A stretch of DNA of 7,008 nucleotides from Bacteroidota bacterium (GTDB lineage: Bacteria; Bacteroidota; Bacteroidia; Bacteroidales; UBA10428). A model generated the notes under the pieces. It was not told where the DNA came from and did no database searches. It saw only the letters and a list, made by a program, of their open reading frames with translations. Each line of letters opens with the position of its first letter. Within the stretch, counting starts at the first letter, position 1. A program made the translations under genes and the position numbers. The DNA lies in assembly GCA_024640925.1 (NCBI GenBank), contig JAHEEB010000209.1, positions 1-7,008 on the forward strand. The letters run 5' to 3'. Below are positions 1 to 6,384 of this stretch, piece by piece.

Positions 1-871
1 CGGCTCCGGTGGTTTGCTGCTCAACTGCGCCTTGCATCTCAAGGAAGACGGCAAAGAATACCGCACCCTGAAATTGTACGGACAGGAAATTAACCTGATA
101 ACCTCGGCCATTGCCCGAATGAACATGTTTATGCATGGTATCGAGGAATTTAGTATTGTGCGTGGCGATACCCTGGCGCAACCCGCCTTTTTGGAAAACG
201 ACACCCTAAAAAAGTTTAATGTTATACTGGCCAATCCACCATACTCCATTAAGGCCTGGGACCGCAAAAGTTTCGAGAACGACCCTTACGGACGAAATAT
301 CTGGGGAACACCTCCGCAAGGTTGTGCCGATTATGCCTTTCAGCAGCATATACAAAAAAGTTTGAACGATAAGAACGGACGCTCAATAACACTTTGGCCA
401 CACGGCGTATTGTTTCGCGATGCCGAAGCCGACATGCGCCGAAAAATGATTGAAGAAGATTTGGTCGAATGCGTAATTGGCTTGGGCCCTAACTTGTTTT
501 ACAACTCGCCCATGGAGGCGTGTTTGCTGATTACAAAAACAAACAAAAGCAAGGACCGTAAAGGTAAAGTACTTATAGTTAATGCAGTTAAAGAGGTTAA
601 GCAGGATAAAAATATTGCCTTTTTGGAAGATAAACATATTGAAAGAATCTATAAAAGCTATTTAGATTTTATAGATGAAGATGGCTTTTCGCGAGTAGTT
701 GATAATGAGACTGTTTTAGGTAGTAAAGCCAGTTTGAATATAGCGCAATATGTTAGTAATGTTGATCAAAATGGCAATGTAATAACACTTACTGAGGCAA
801 TTAAAACTTGGGAAGAAAGCTCGAAAACACTTAAAACGAGTATGACTGAATTATTCGAAATCTTGAAGTAA
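1..871 (+). CDS. hsdM: Type I R-M DNA methyltransferase subunit HsdM, 5' end outside window
   Basis: This is the C-terminal 289 residues of the modification subunit, which transfers a methyl group from S-adenosylmethionine to adenine in the target chosen by HsdS. The reading frame starts at base 2 with GSGG, the end of the SAM-binding motif I (normally preceded by DPACG/DPTCG-like residues), so the true start lies upstream and no start codon inside the window is real. The catalytic adenine-methylase motif NPPY is encoded at 233-244 within ILANPPYS. Further family-typical stretches are YGQE (motif II region), a HGVLFR segment, and EDLVECVIGL followed by LLITK. HsdM is usually about 500 residues, so a little over half is visible. 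The stop TAA (869-871) lies one base before hsdS, as expected for co-transcribed R-M genes. Base composition drops after about position 600. The family assignment is firm; the recognition target cannot be read from the sequence. Confidence 0.96.
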   Translation, partial: GSGGLLLNCALHLKEDGKEYRTLKLYGQEINLITSAIARMNMFMHGIEEFSIVRGDTLAQPAFLENDTLKKFNVILANPPYSIKAWDRKSFENDPYGRNIWGTPPQGCADYAFQQHIQKSLNDKNGRSITLWPHGVLFRDAEADMRRKMIEEDLVECVIGLGPNLFYNSPMEACLLITKTNKSKDRKGKVLIVNAVKEVKQDKNIAFLEDKHIERIYKSYLDFIDEDGFSRVVDNETVLGSKASLNIAQYVSNVDQNGNVITLTEAIKTWEESSKTLKTSMTELFEILK

Positions 872-872
872 A

Positions 873-1979
873 ATGAAAGCAATGTCAGAAAAAATTGATC
901 TCTGTAATTTAGATAAAACCAACTGGAAATCATTTCGTTTTGAAGAAATTGCCAATAGAGTTTCTGAATCGGTAGACCCCAATACAACCGATTTGAAAAC
1001 CTATGTTGGCTTAGAACATATCGACCCGGAAGATATTCATATCAAACGTTTTGGTACACCTTCCGACGTAAGTGGCGGAAAATTAAAATGCTATCCTGGC
1101 GATGTTATATTTGGTAAACGCAGAGCCTACCAACGAAAAGCGGCCGTAGTTGATTTTGAAGGAATTTGCTCAGCGCATGCTTTTGTTTTTAGAGCAAACG
1201 CCAAGGTAATTAACCCAAAGTTATTCCCTTTCTTTTTACATTCCGACCAATTTATGCACCGTGCAGTGGATATTTCGGTAGGAGGTCTTTCTCCAACCAT
1301 AAATTGGGGCGATTTAAAAGGACAAGAATTCCTCCTCCCACCCAAAGCCGAGCAAGCCCGTTTGGCCGAATTGCTCTGGGCTATGGATGAGGTGATTGAG
1401 AAGGAGAAGGGGGTGTTAGAGAAATTGGAAATAATTTTGGATAGTTTATTTCAACAGTTTAGATTTAAAAACATGCAATGGGGCAAGCTTAAAATTGGAG
1501 ACTTAATGAATTTTAATTATGGAAAAGCATTAAAAGAATCTGATAGAATTGAAGGTGAATTTCCTGTTATTACATCTTCTGGCGTCCAGGGAACGCACAC
1601 TGATTATATTACAAAAGGACCTGGTATTGTTGTTGGTCGAAAAGGAAATGTTGGTCAAGTTACTTGGATTGACAAAAGTTTCTGGACTACAGATACAGCC
1701 TATTATATAACAATTAAATCTGCATACACGACTATTCCAATAAAGTTCTTCTATTATCTCTTACGAGCAGCCAATTTGCAAAAACTTTCTATTGCTACAG
1801 CTGTGCCGGGTTTAAATAGAGATGACGCTTTAATGGCCACGGTTTACTTACCCGAAAAGAATGAAATAGCATCCTATATTAAAAAATTTGAGTCAGTTGA
1901 ATTAGAAATAAAAAATTTGAAAGACAAAATAATTGCTTCCCAATCTCTACAAAAAAGCCTTATCAACCAAATCTTTTAA
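873..1979 (+). CDS. hsdS: Type I R-M specificity subunit HsdS
   Basis: This 368-residue protein is the DNA-recognition subunit shared by the methylase (M2S) and the nuclease complex (R2M2S). The layout is the usual one: target-recognition domain 1 at about residues 17-150, a conserved helical spacer at about 151-200 (starting LPPKAEQARLAELL and ending LDSLFQQFRF), target-recognition domain 2 at about 201-330 (starting WGKLKIGDL and containing VVGRKGNVGQV), and a distal helix at about 331-368 ending LINQIF. Two in-frame ATGs are possible, at 873 and 885; 873 is chosen because it follows the hsdM stop by one base, and neither has a clear Shine-Dalgarno sequence. The length is slightly under the commonest 380-450 residues, but both half-subunits look complete. 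The second half is much more A/T-rich than the spacer, compatible with domain exchange. The stop codon lies inside a repeat that recurs just before hsdR. Confidence 0.95.
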   Translation: MKAMSEKIDLCNLDKTNWKSFRFEEIANRVSESVDPNTTDLKTYVGLEHIDPEDIHIKRFGTPSDVSGGKLKCYPGDVIFGKRRAYQRKAAVVDFEGICSAHAFVFRANAKVINPKLFPFFLHSDQFMHRAVDISVGGLSPTINWGDLKGQEFLLPPKAEQARLAELLWAMDEVIEKEKGVLEKLEIILDSLFQQFRFKNMQWGKLKIGDLMNFNYGKALKESDRIEGEFPVITSSGVQGTHTDYITKGPGIVVGRKGNVGQVTWIDKSFWTTDTAYYITIKSAYTTIPIKFFYYLLRAANLQKLSIATAVPGLNRDDALMATVYLPEKNEIASYIKKFESVELEIKNLKDKIIASQSLQKSLINQIF

Positions 1980-2030
1980 CCTATGGCCTTTACCGAACTC
2001 AATAGCGTAGAGCATTACATCATTCATCAA
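1962..2030 (+). repeat. Direct repeat copy 1: hsdS 3' end plus hsdR 5' start
   Basis: The 58-bp core at 1973-2030 aligns without gaps to 3354-3411 with 53 identities. It covers the last bases of hsdS, the stop TAA, the spacer CCT, and an ATG with 15 further codons of an hsdR-like start. The match continues upstream over ATCAACCAAAT (1962-1972), which is 10/11 identical to 3337-3347 after skipping a 6-base insertion in the other copy. Similarity ends sharply after 2030. The repeat marks the left border of the inserted HTH/nucleotidyltransferase pair. Confidence 0.93.
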
Positions 2031-2099
2031 ATAGTTTGCCTAATTTTTAAAATTGAAATAATAATATTCCGTATTCCGATATGGAATATTATTCGTTAA
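1983..2099 (+). pseudogene. Remnant of an hsdR 5' end (16 codons), running into a 38-codon open frame
   Basis: The ATG at 1983 opens MAFTELNSVEHYIIHQ, which matches the true HsdR start MSFTELNSVEHYIIHQ at 15 of 16 residues. After codon 16 (base 2030) the similarity stops and the frame runs through unrelated A/T-rich sequence to a TAA at 2097-2099. It sits three bases after the hsdS stop, exactly where hsdR would begin in an uninterrupted hsdS-hsdR operon. It cannot encode a working nuclease and is read as the scar of an insertion or recombination. It may still be translated as a short leader peptide because the ribosome-entry context of hsdR is retained; that is speculation. The last part of the frame overlaps the first dyad box of the control region. 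Confidence 0.88.
2060..2093 (+). promoter_or_regulatory. Dyad box A, candidate operator of the HTH/nucleotidyltransferase pair
   Basis: AATAATATTCC at 2060-2070 and GGAATATTATT at 2083-2093 are perfect 11-base inverted arms with a 12-base centre. Inside, the 7-mer TATTCCG occurs twice in tandem (2065-2071 and 2072-2078), followed by the reverse half-site GGAATA (2083-2088). The inner 17-mer at 2072-2088 differs at only two of 17 positions from that of box B (2137-2153). A pair of related dyads just ahead of an HTH gene is the expected pattern for autoregulation. Factor and function are inferred. Confidence 0.55.
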
Positions 2100-2102
2100 T
2101 AA

Positions 2103-2134
2103 ATTGATATTTAGTTAATATTTTATTAGTATTG
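2103..2134 (+). promoter_or_regulatory. Weak candidate Bacteroidota-type promoter for the inserted pair
   Basis: ATTG (2103-2106) and TAGTATTG (2127-2134) are separated by 20 bases. Each differs at one base from the Bacteroidota promoter elements TTTG and TAnnTTTG, at about the usual spacing. Transcription would begin inside box B, a few bases before the ATG, so the protein binding there would block initiation. The match is imperfect and the region is A/T-rich, so it could be chance. Confidence 0.3.
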
Positions 2135-2155
2135 CATATTCGAATATGGAATATG
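2135..2155 (+). promoter_or_regulatory. Dyad box B, candidate operator overlapping the start region
   Basis: CATATTCGAATATG (2135-2148) is a perfect 14-base palindrome, and its right half GAATATG is repeated in tandem at 2149-2155. Its 17-mer at 2137-2153 shares 15 positions with box A. It ends four bases before the ATG at 2160, so it occupies the place of a ribosome binding site and probably the transcription start. No Shine-Dalgarno sequence is present. Confidence 0.55.
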
Positions 2156-2159
2156 TAAA

Positions 2160-2684
2160 ATGAAAGTTCAGCAACAAATCATTAGCCCACAGGATATCGT
2201 TATTTTGCTAAAAATAGTAGCACTGGGAAATAATCCGTGGCTTCAAAGTAGCCTGGCAGAGTCGCTATACATAAGTCAATCGGAAGTGAGTAAATCGCTG
2301 ATGCGCTCAAAATACGCCGGATTATTAGATGCTTCGGGCAAAAAAGTAAGCCGCTTGGCATTAATGGAGTTTTTGCAGTATGGTATTAAGTATGTGTTTC
2401 CGCAAAAACCTGGCGCACTAGTTAGAGGTATTGCTACCGCCCATGCTGCACCTCCGCTTAATCAACTAATAAAAAGCGAGGAAATCTATGTTTGGCCGTC
2501 AGGCAAAGGTACTATAAGAGGACAAAGCATTTTGCCATTATACGCATCGGTAGTTGATGCCGTAAAGCACGACGAAAATTTATACGCCTTATTGGCCTTG
2601 GTAGATGCATTACGAGTAGGAAGAGCAAGAGAAAAGGAATTAGCCATTCAGGAATTAAAAAAACGCATATTGGATGGAGAATAG
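2160..2684 (+). CDS. Winged-helix-like DNA-binding protein, putative antitoxin/autorepressor paired with a nucleotidyltransferase
   Basis: This 174-residue protein begins with a MarR-like helix-turn-helix region at about residues 8-75: helix ISPQDIVILLKIVAL, then SLAESLYISQSEVSKSL as the likely helix-turn-helix, then a wing near residues 55-65. The C-terminal half has a VRGIATAHAAPPL stretch, VWPSGKGTIRG at about 111-120, and a final helical part with LYALLALVDALRVGRAREKELAIQEL (about residues 141-166) that looks well conserved in style, but I cannot name its domain. There is no signal peptide or membrane segment. It overlaps the downstream nucleotidyltransferase gene by 11 bases, which implies translational coupling. 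Two similar dyads directly upstream suggest it represses its own promoter. The role is inferred from the HTH-then-nucleotidyltransferase order of AbiEi/AbiEii pairs; it is not a recognisable classical AbiEi, and a plain transcription factor is possible. Confidence 0.82.
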   Translation: MKVQQQIISPQDIVILLKIVALGNNPWLQSSLAESLYISQSEVSKSLMRSKYAGLLDASGKKVSRLALMEFLQYGIKYVFPQKPGALVRGIATAHAAPPLNQLIKSEEIYVWPSGKGTIRGQSILPLYASVVDAVKHDENLYALLALVDALRVGRAREKELAIQELKKRILDGE

Positions 2685-3360
2685 AACAATCAATATTGCC
2701 GTGGTAGCCGAAGTTGCTCAGGCCTTGAAAGATTTAAAAAATCAAATAATTTTTGTGGGAGGCGCTGTGGTAAGTTTATATATCGACGACCCGGCAGCCG
2801 ATGAAATTCGGGCCACTACCGATATTGATATAACGCTGAATATTGTTAATTTGGGTAAATGGGCATCCATACAGGAAAAATTGGCCCAACTTGGTTTTCA
2901 TCCCGATCCTTTTGGTCATGCTATTTGCAGTTATAAATACAAAGACATTCCTGTCGATATCATGCCTGCCGAAGATGGTCCACTTGGACCTGCTAATAAA
3001 TGGTATAAGTTGGGTTTTGCTGATTTATGGAATGTAAAAGCCAAAGAAGAAGACATCCGGATATTACCTTCACCATGTTATTTAGCCACCAAATTTGAAG
3101 CCTTTAACGATAGAGGTAAAGATTACAGAACAAGTCACGATATGGAAGATATAATTTACATTATCGATAATAGAACAACCATTGTAGAAGAAGTGAAAAA
3201 CGCCCTTCCCGAAATAAAATTATTTCTTCAAGCCCAATTATTGAAATTGGCTAATAATAGTAATTACGATGAAATTTTATCTGCACATATTCATCCCTTC
3301 ATAATAGAAGAGCGTGCACCTATGGTGAAGTGGAAAATCAATCAAATAATAAGCTTTTAA
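2674..3360 (+). CDS. Minimal nucleotidyltransferase, AbiEii/MenT-like putative toxin
   Basis: This 228-residue protein has the signature of the DNA polymerase-beta-like nucleotidyltransferase fold: GGAVVS at residues 29-34, the metal-binding pair DID at 50-52 (in TTDIDIT), and a probable third acidic residue, D95, in VDIMP. A downstream block LATKFEAFNDRGKDYRTSHDMED (residues 137-159; K140, R147, K149, D150, D156) matches the K...A..R..KD...D block of AbiEii/MenT-type proteins. All apparent catalytic residues are present. Family members transfer nucleotides, in MenT cases to tRNA acceptor ends; the substrate here is unknown. The ATG at 2674 lies in the last codons of the HTH gene (11-base overlap), and the stop is three bases before hsdR. 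The C-terminal INQIISF and stop lie in the repeat shared with the hsdS end (LINQIF), so the gene end may have been formed by recombination. Alternatives are an antibiotic-type or DUF6036-like nucleotidyltransferase without toxicity. Confidence 0.85.
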   Translation: MENRTINIAVVAEVAQALKDLKNQIIFVGGAVVSLYIDDPAADEIRATTDIDITLNIVNLGKWASIQEKLAQLGFHPDPFGHAICSYKYKDIPVDIMPAEDGPLGPANKWYKLGFADLWNVKAKEEDIRILPSPCYLATKFEAFNDRGKDYRTSHDMEDIIYIIDNRTTIVEEVKNALPEIKLFLQAQLLKLANNSNYDEILSAHIHPFIIEERAPMVKWKINQIISF

Positions 3361-3411
3361 CCTATGTCATTTACCGAACTCAATAGCGTAGAGCATTATA
3401 TCATACACCAA
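3337..3411 (+). repeat. Direct repeat copy 2: nucleotidyltransferase 3' end plus hsdR 5' start
   Basis: The core at 3354-3411 matches 1973-2030 at 53 of 58 positions. The five differences are two bases in hsdR codon 2 (Ala versus Ser) and three silent third-position changes. An upstream extension ATCAATCAAAT (3337-3347) matches the hsdS end at 10 of 11 bases and is separated from the core by an extra AATAAG (3348-3353). This copy ends the nucleotidyltransferase gene and starts the functional hsdR, and it marks the right border of the inserted cassette. Confidence 0.93.
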
Positions 3412-6330
3412 CTTAGCGGAGTAAACCTCAATAGCGGCGATGTGCGTGAGCCCAAACCCGGTTACGGTGCGCAATGGCAATACAAATCGGCTGCCGAACT
3501 CAATCGCTCGGTAAATGAAGTACTTATGGAACGGGAACTCAAAGAGGCTTTGATTCGCCTAAACCCCGAAATAGCCGCAAGGCCAGAGTTGGCCGATGAA
3601 GTAATATATAAGCTGCGTGCTATTTTAATTTCGGTAAATCAAATAGGTTTGGTAAAAGCCAACGAGGAGTTTTTTAAATGGCTCGGTGGCGACAAAACCA
3701 TGCCCTTTGGCGAGAACAACCGCCACGTTCAGGTGCGCATTTTCGATTTCGACGACCTTACGCAAAACACGTATATCCTTACCAATCAATTTCGCATACA
3801 TCACCGCGAAACTAAAATACCCGACATTGTGTTGTTCATCAACGGTATACCTGTCGTGGTAGGTGAAGCCAAAACTCCCATTCGCCCCAGCGTAAGTTGG
3901 CTCGATGGTGCTTACGAGATTCACGATGTGTACGAAAACACTGTGCCGCAATTGTTCGTTCCCAATATATTGTCCTTCGCCACCGAAGGCAAAGCATTGT
4001 ACTATGGCAGCATTCGTTGCCCTTTAGACTTTTGGTCTCCCTGGCGGTTGGAAGATGAGGACGAAACCCTTGCCCGCCGATTGGGCTTGGGCGAAATAGG
4101 CAAAGAGATGGGCGATTTATTGCATCCTGCACGTTTGCTCGATATTCTGCAAAACTTTTCGCTCTTTACCACCAACAAAAAGAAACAACGCAGCAAGGTA
4201 ATACCTCGCTTTCAGCAATACGAAGGCGCCAACAAAATTGTAGCGCGCGTAATCGAAGGCCGTGTTAAAAAAGGCTTGATCTGGCATTTTCAGGGTTCCG
4301 GAAAATCGTTGCTGATGGTTTTCGCCGCTCAAAAATTACGTCGGGCTCCGGAATTAAAAAGTCCAACCGTTATTGTGTTGGTCGACCGTACCGATTTGGA
4401 TACCCAAATATCGGGTACCTTCAATGCATCCGACATACCCAATGTAGAAGCCACCGAAAGCATCCGCGATTTACAAACCATGTTGGAACAGGACACCCGG
4501 AAAATCATCATTTCGATGATTCATAAGTTTCGCGACGCCAAGCCCAACATGAATACCCGCGACAACATCATTGTTTTGGTCGACGAAGCCCACCGCACGC
4601 AGGAAGGCGATTTAGGCCGGCAAATGCGAGCCGCCCTGCCCAATGCATTTCTTTTTGGCTTAACCGGCACACCCGTAAACAAAGCCGACAAAAATACCTT
4701 TTGGGCCTTCGGTTCCGAAGAGGACGAAGGCGGTTATCTGTCGCGTTATACTTTTCAGGATTCCATACGCGATGGAGCAACTTTACCTTTGCATTTCGAG
4801 CCTCGCATGGTCGATGTGCACGTCGATAAAGAAACCATCGACAAGCTTTTTGAAGATTTCAAGGAAGAAACCGCCCTCACCGAGGAAGAGGCCGATGCAC
4901 TAAATAAAAAATCGGCAAAAATGGCTGCGTTTTTAAAATCGCCCGAACGGGTAGCCAAAATTGTGGAAGACATAGCTTGTCATTTCCGCGAAAAAGTAGC
5001 ACCCCATGGTTTCAAAGCCATGATTGTAACTCCCGACCGCGATGCCTGTGTTCAATACAAAGAAGCACTCGATAAGCATTTTCCTGTAGAAGCCAGCAGA
5101 ATAGTAATCTCTACAACTGCCAATGATCCACTTGAATTCAAACAAAAATGGGGCATTGATAAATCGCAACAGGAACGCATTGTAGATGAATACAACGATC
5201 CCATTTCCGATTTACAGTTTTTGATTGTTACCGCCAAGCTGCTTACCGGTTTTGATTCGCCAATTTTACAGACCATGTATTTGGATAAGTCTATCAAAGA
5301 CCACACGCTACTTCAGGCCATTTGTCGCACCAACCGTTTATTTCCCAATAAATCCTATGGTCGAATTGTCGATTATTTTGGCGTGTTCGACGATGCCGCC
5401 AAGGCCCTTGAGTTCGACGAAGCATCGGTAAAACAAATCATCACCAACCTCTCGGAACTGCGCGAACAGTTGCCCAAAGCGGTAAAAGACACTTTGTATC
5501 ATTTCGAAGGTGTAAACCGAACCTTAGAAGGTTTCGAAGGCTTGGAAGCCGCCCAAAATGCCATAAAAACCGACGATAAAAAAGATGCTTTTGCCAAAGA
5601 TTATAAATACCTAAGTAAACTATGGGAATCGCTTTCGCCCGATAATATTCTCAATTTATATCAGGCCGATTACAAATGGTTATCGCAGGTGTTCGAATCG
5701 GTTCGTCCTGCTACCGACAATGTAGGTAAATTATTGTGGATGACATTAGGCGCACAAACCACTAAACTCATTCACGACAACATTCACGTAGGTGAAATTC
5801 ACAATCTCGACGAATTTATTTTAGATGCCGATATAATTGAAGATATATTCAACAACCCCGATCCAAAAAATGCCAAAAAACTAGAAAAAATCCTGGTCAA
5901 TCGTTTTAAGAAACATGGCGATCATCCCAGATTTAAAAAGTTAAGTGAACTCTTAGAAGAGTTGCGCGACAGAGCCGAGAAAGGTTTGATTACATCTATT
6001 GAATTTGTGAAAGAACTCTGTAAAATAGCCAAAGAAACCGTTCAAGCTGAAAAGGACCTAGAAGCAGAGCTACAGGAAAAATCACCAAAGGCCGCATTAA
6101 CAGAATTGTTTTTGGAATTAAAAACCGACCAAACACCGGCAGTTGTCGAACGTATTGTTACTGATATCGATGCCATTGTGCGAGTGGTCAGTTTCCCCGG
6201 CTGGCAAAAAACAACATCGGGCGAACGGGAAGTACAAAAATCGTTACGTCAAGCACTGTTGAAATACCAATTACACAAAGATCAGGTGTTGTTCGACAGG
6301 GCGTATGGTTATATAAAGGAGTATTATTAG
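3364..6330 (+). CDS. hsdR: Type I R-M endonuclease/translocase subunit HsdR
   Basis: This 988-residue subunit cuts DNA after ATP-driven translocation when bound to HsdM2S at unmethylated sites. The N-terminal nuclease of the PD-(D/E)xK type is seen as PDIV (D154) and GEAK (E168, K170). The helicase motor follows: Walker A QGSGKS (310-315), DEAH (407-410) in LVDEAHRTQEGDLG, motif III in FGLTGTP (431-437), TGFDSP (628-633), and motif VI QAICRTNR (651-658). A helical C-terminal part (about 690-988) should dock to the methylase. The length is normal and the frame is uninterrupted, so the protein looks active. The start at 3364 is supported because the same ATG and preceding TAACCT are kept in the remnant at 1983. 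It lies three bases after the nucleotidyltransferase stop, with no promoter of its own visible, so it depends on upstream transcription. Confidence 0.97.
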   Translation: MSFTELNSVEHYIIHQLSGVNLNSGDVREPKPGYGAQWQYKSAAELNRSVNEVLMERELKEALIRLNPEIAARPELADEVIYKLRAILISVNQIGLVKANEEFFKWLGGDKTMPFGENNRHVQVRIFDFDDLTQNTYILTNQFRIHHRETKIPDIVLFINGIPVVVGEAKTPIRPSVSWLDGAYEIHDVYENTVPQLFVPNILSFATEGKALYYGSIRCPLDFWSPWRLEDEDETLARRLGLGEIGKEMGDLLHPARLLDILQNFSLFTTNKKKQRSKVIPRFQQYEGANKIVARVIEGRVKKGLIWHFQGSGKSLLMVFAAQKLRRAPELKSPTVIVLVDRTDLDTQISGTFNASDIPNVEATESIRDLQTMLEQDTRKIIISMIHKFRDAKPNMNTRDNIIVLVDEAHRTQEGDLGRQMRAALPNAFLFGLTGTPVNKADKNTFWAFGSEEDEGGYLSRYTFQDSIRDGATLPLHFEPRMVDVHVDKETIDKLFEDFKEETALTEEEADALNKKSAKMAAFLKSPERVAKIVEDIACHFREKVAPHGFKAMIVTPDRDACVQYKEALDKHFPVEASRIVISTTANDPLEFKQKWGIDKSQQERIVDEYNDPISDLQFLIVTAKLLTGFDSPILQTMYLDKSIKDHTLLQAICRTNRLFPNKSYGRIVDYFGVFDDAAKALEFDEASVKQIITNLSELREQLPKAVKDTLYHFEGVNRTLEGFEGLEAAQNAIKTDDKKDAFAKDYKYLSKLWESLSPDNILNLYQADYKWLSQVFESVRPATDNVGKLLWMTLGAQTTKLIHDNIHVGEIHNLDEFILDADIIEDIFNNPDPKNAKKLEKILVNRFKKHGDHPRFKKLSELLEELRDRAEKGLITSIEFVKELCKIAKETVQAEKDLEAELQEKSPKAALTELFLELKTDQTPAVVERIVTDIDAIVRVVSFPGWQKTTSGEREVQKSLRQALLKYQLHKDQVLFDRAYGYIKEYY

Positions 6331-6363
6331 TCAATCATGGCACTAGTCTATATCGCCAAGTGT

Positions 6364-6384
6364 TATATTACTACTAATATATTT
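6364..6384 (+). terminator. Weak hairpin after hsdR, possible transcript end
   Basis: TATATTA (6364-6370) and TAATATA (6375-6381) form a perfect 7-bp stem with a 4-base loop, followed by TTT. It starts 33 bases after the hsdR stop codon. The stem contains only A-T pairs and the T tract is short, so it would be a poor intrinsic terminator and may be chance in A/T-rich sequence. Confidence 0.2.

Larger units (their letters stand above)
2031..3353 (+). mobile_element. Inserted two-gene cassette between the hsdS-hsdR junction repeats
   Basis: This segment lies between the two copies of the hsdS/hsdR junction and holds a control region and the overlapping HTH and nucleotidyltransferase genes. Without it and one repeat copy, hsdS and hsdR would be joined as TAA-CCT-ATG, the layout seen in both copies. 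No transposase, integrase, terminal inverted repeats or tRNA target is visible, so it is a passive cargo or an allele exchange by homologous recombination rather than a self-moving element. The boundaries given are the ends of the ungapped repeat match; the true crossover could lie anywhere inside the repeats. Confidence 0.7.

Noticed and set aside
14..16. TTG at the beginning of the window as the hsdM start
   Set aside because: The frame is open to the window edge and already contains GSGG of the SAM motif before this codon, so it is an internal leucine.
2843..3037. Overlapping 64-codon frame inside the nucleotidyltransferase gene
   Set aside because: It is a shifted-frame shadow of a gene with clear catalytic motifs and shows no domain of its own.
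2031..3353. Insertion sequence or integron-type cassette
   Set aside because: There is no transposase, integrase, terminal inverted repeat or attC-like structure; only the flanking junction repeats are seen.
2160..3360. PrrC- or RloC-type anticodon nuclease in the hsdS-hsdR gap
   Set aside because: There is no Walker A ATPase domain or HEPN-like RxxxxH motif; the second protein instead has GGAVVS and DID of a nucleotidyltransferase.
3492..3506. Third copy of the repeat (GCCGAACTCAATCGC resembles ACCGAACTCAATAGC)
   Set aside because: The similarity is only 13 of 15 bases with no flanking match, and both simply encode an ELN tripeptide.
3625..5306. Several minus-strand open frames inside hsdR
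   Set aside because: All are antisense shadows of a continuous HsdR with intact motifs; none has recognisable protein features.
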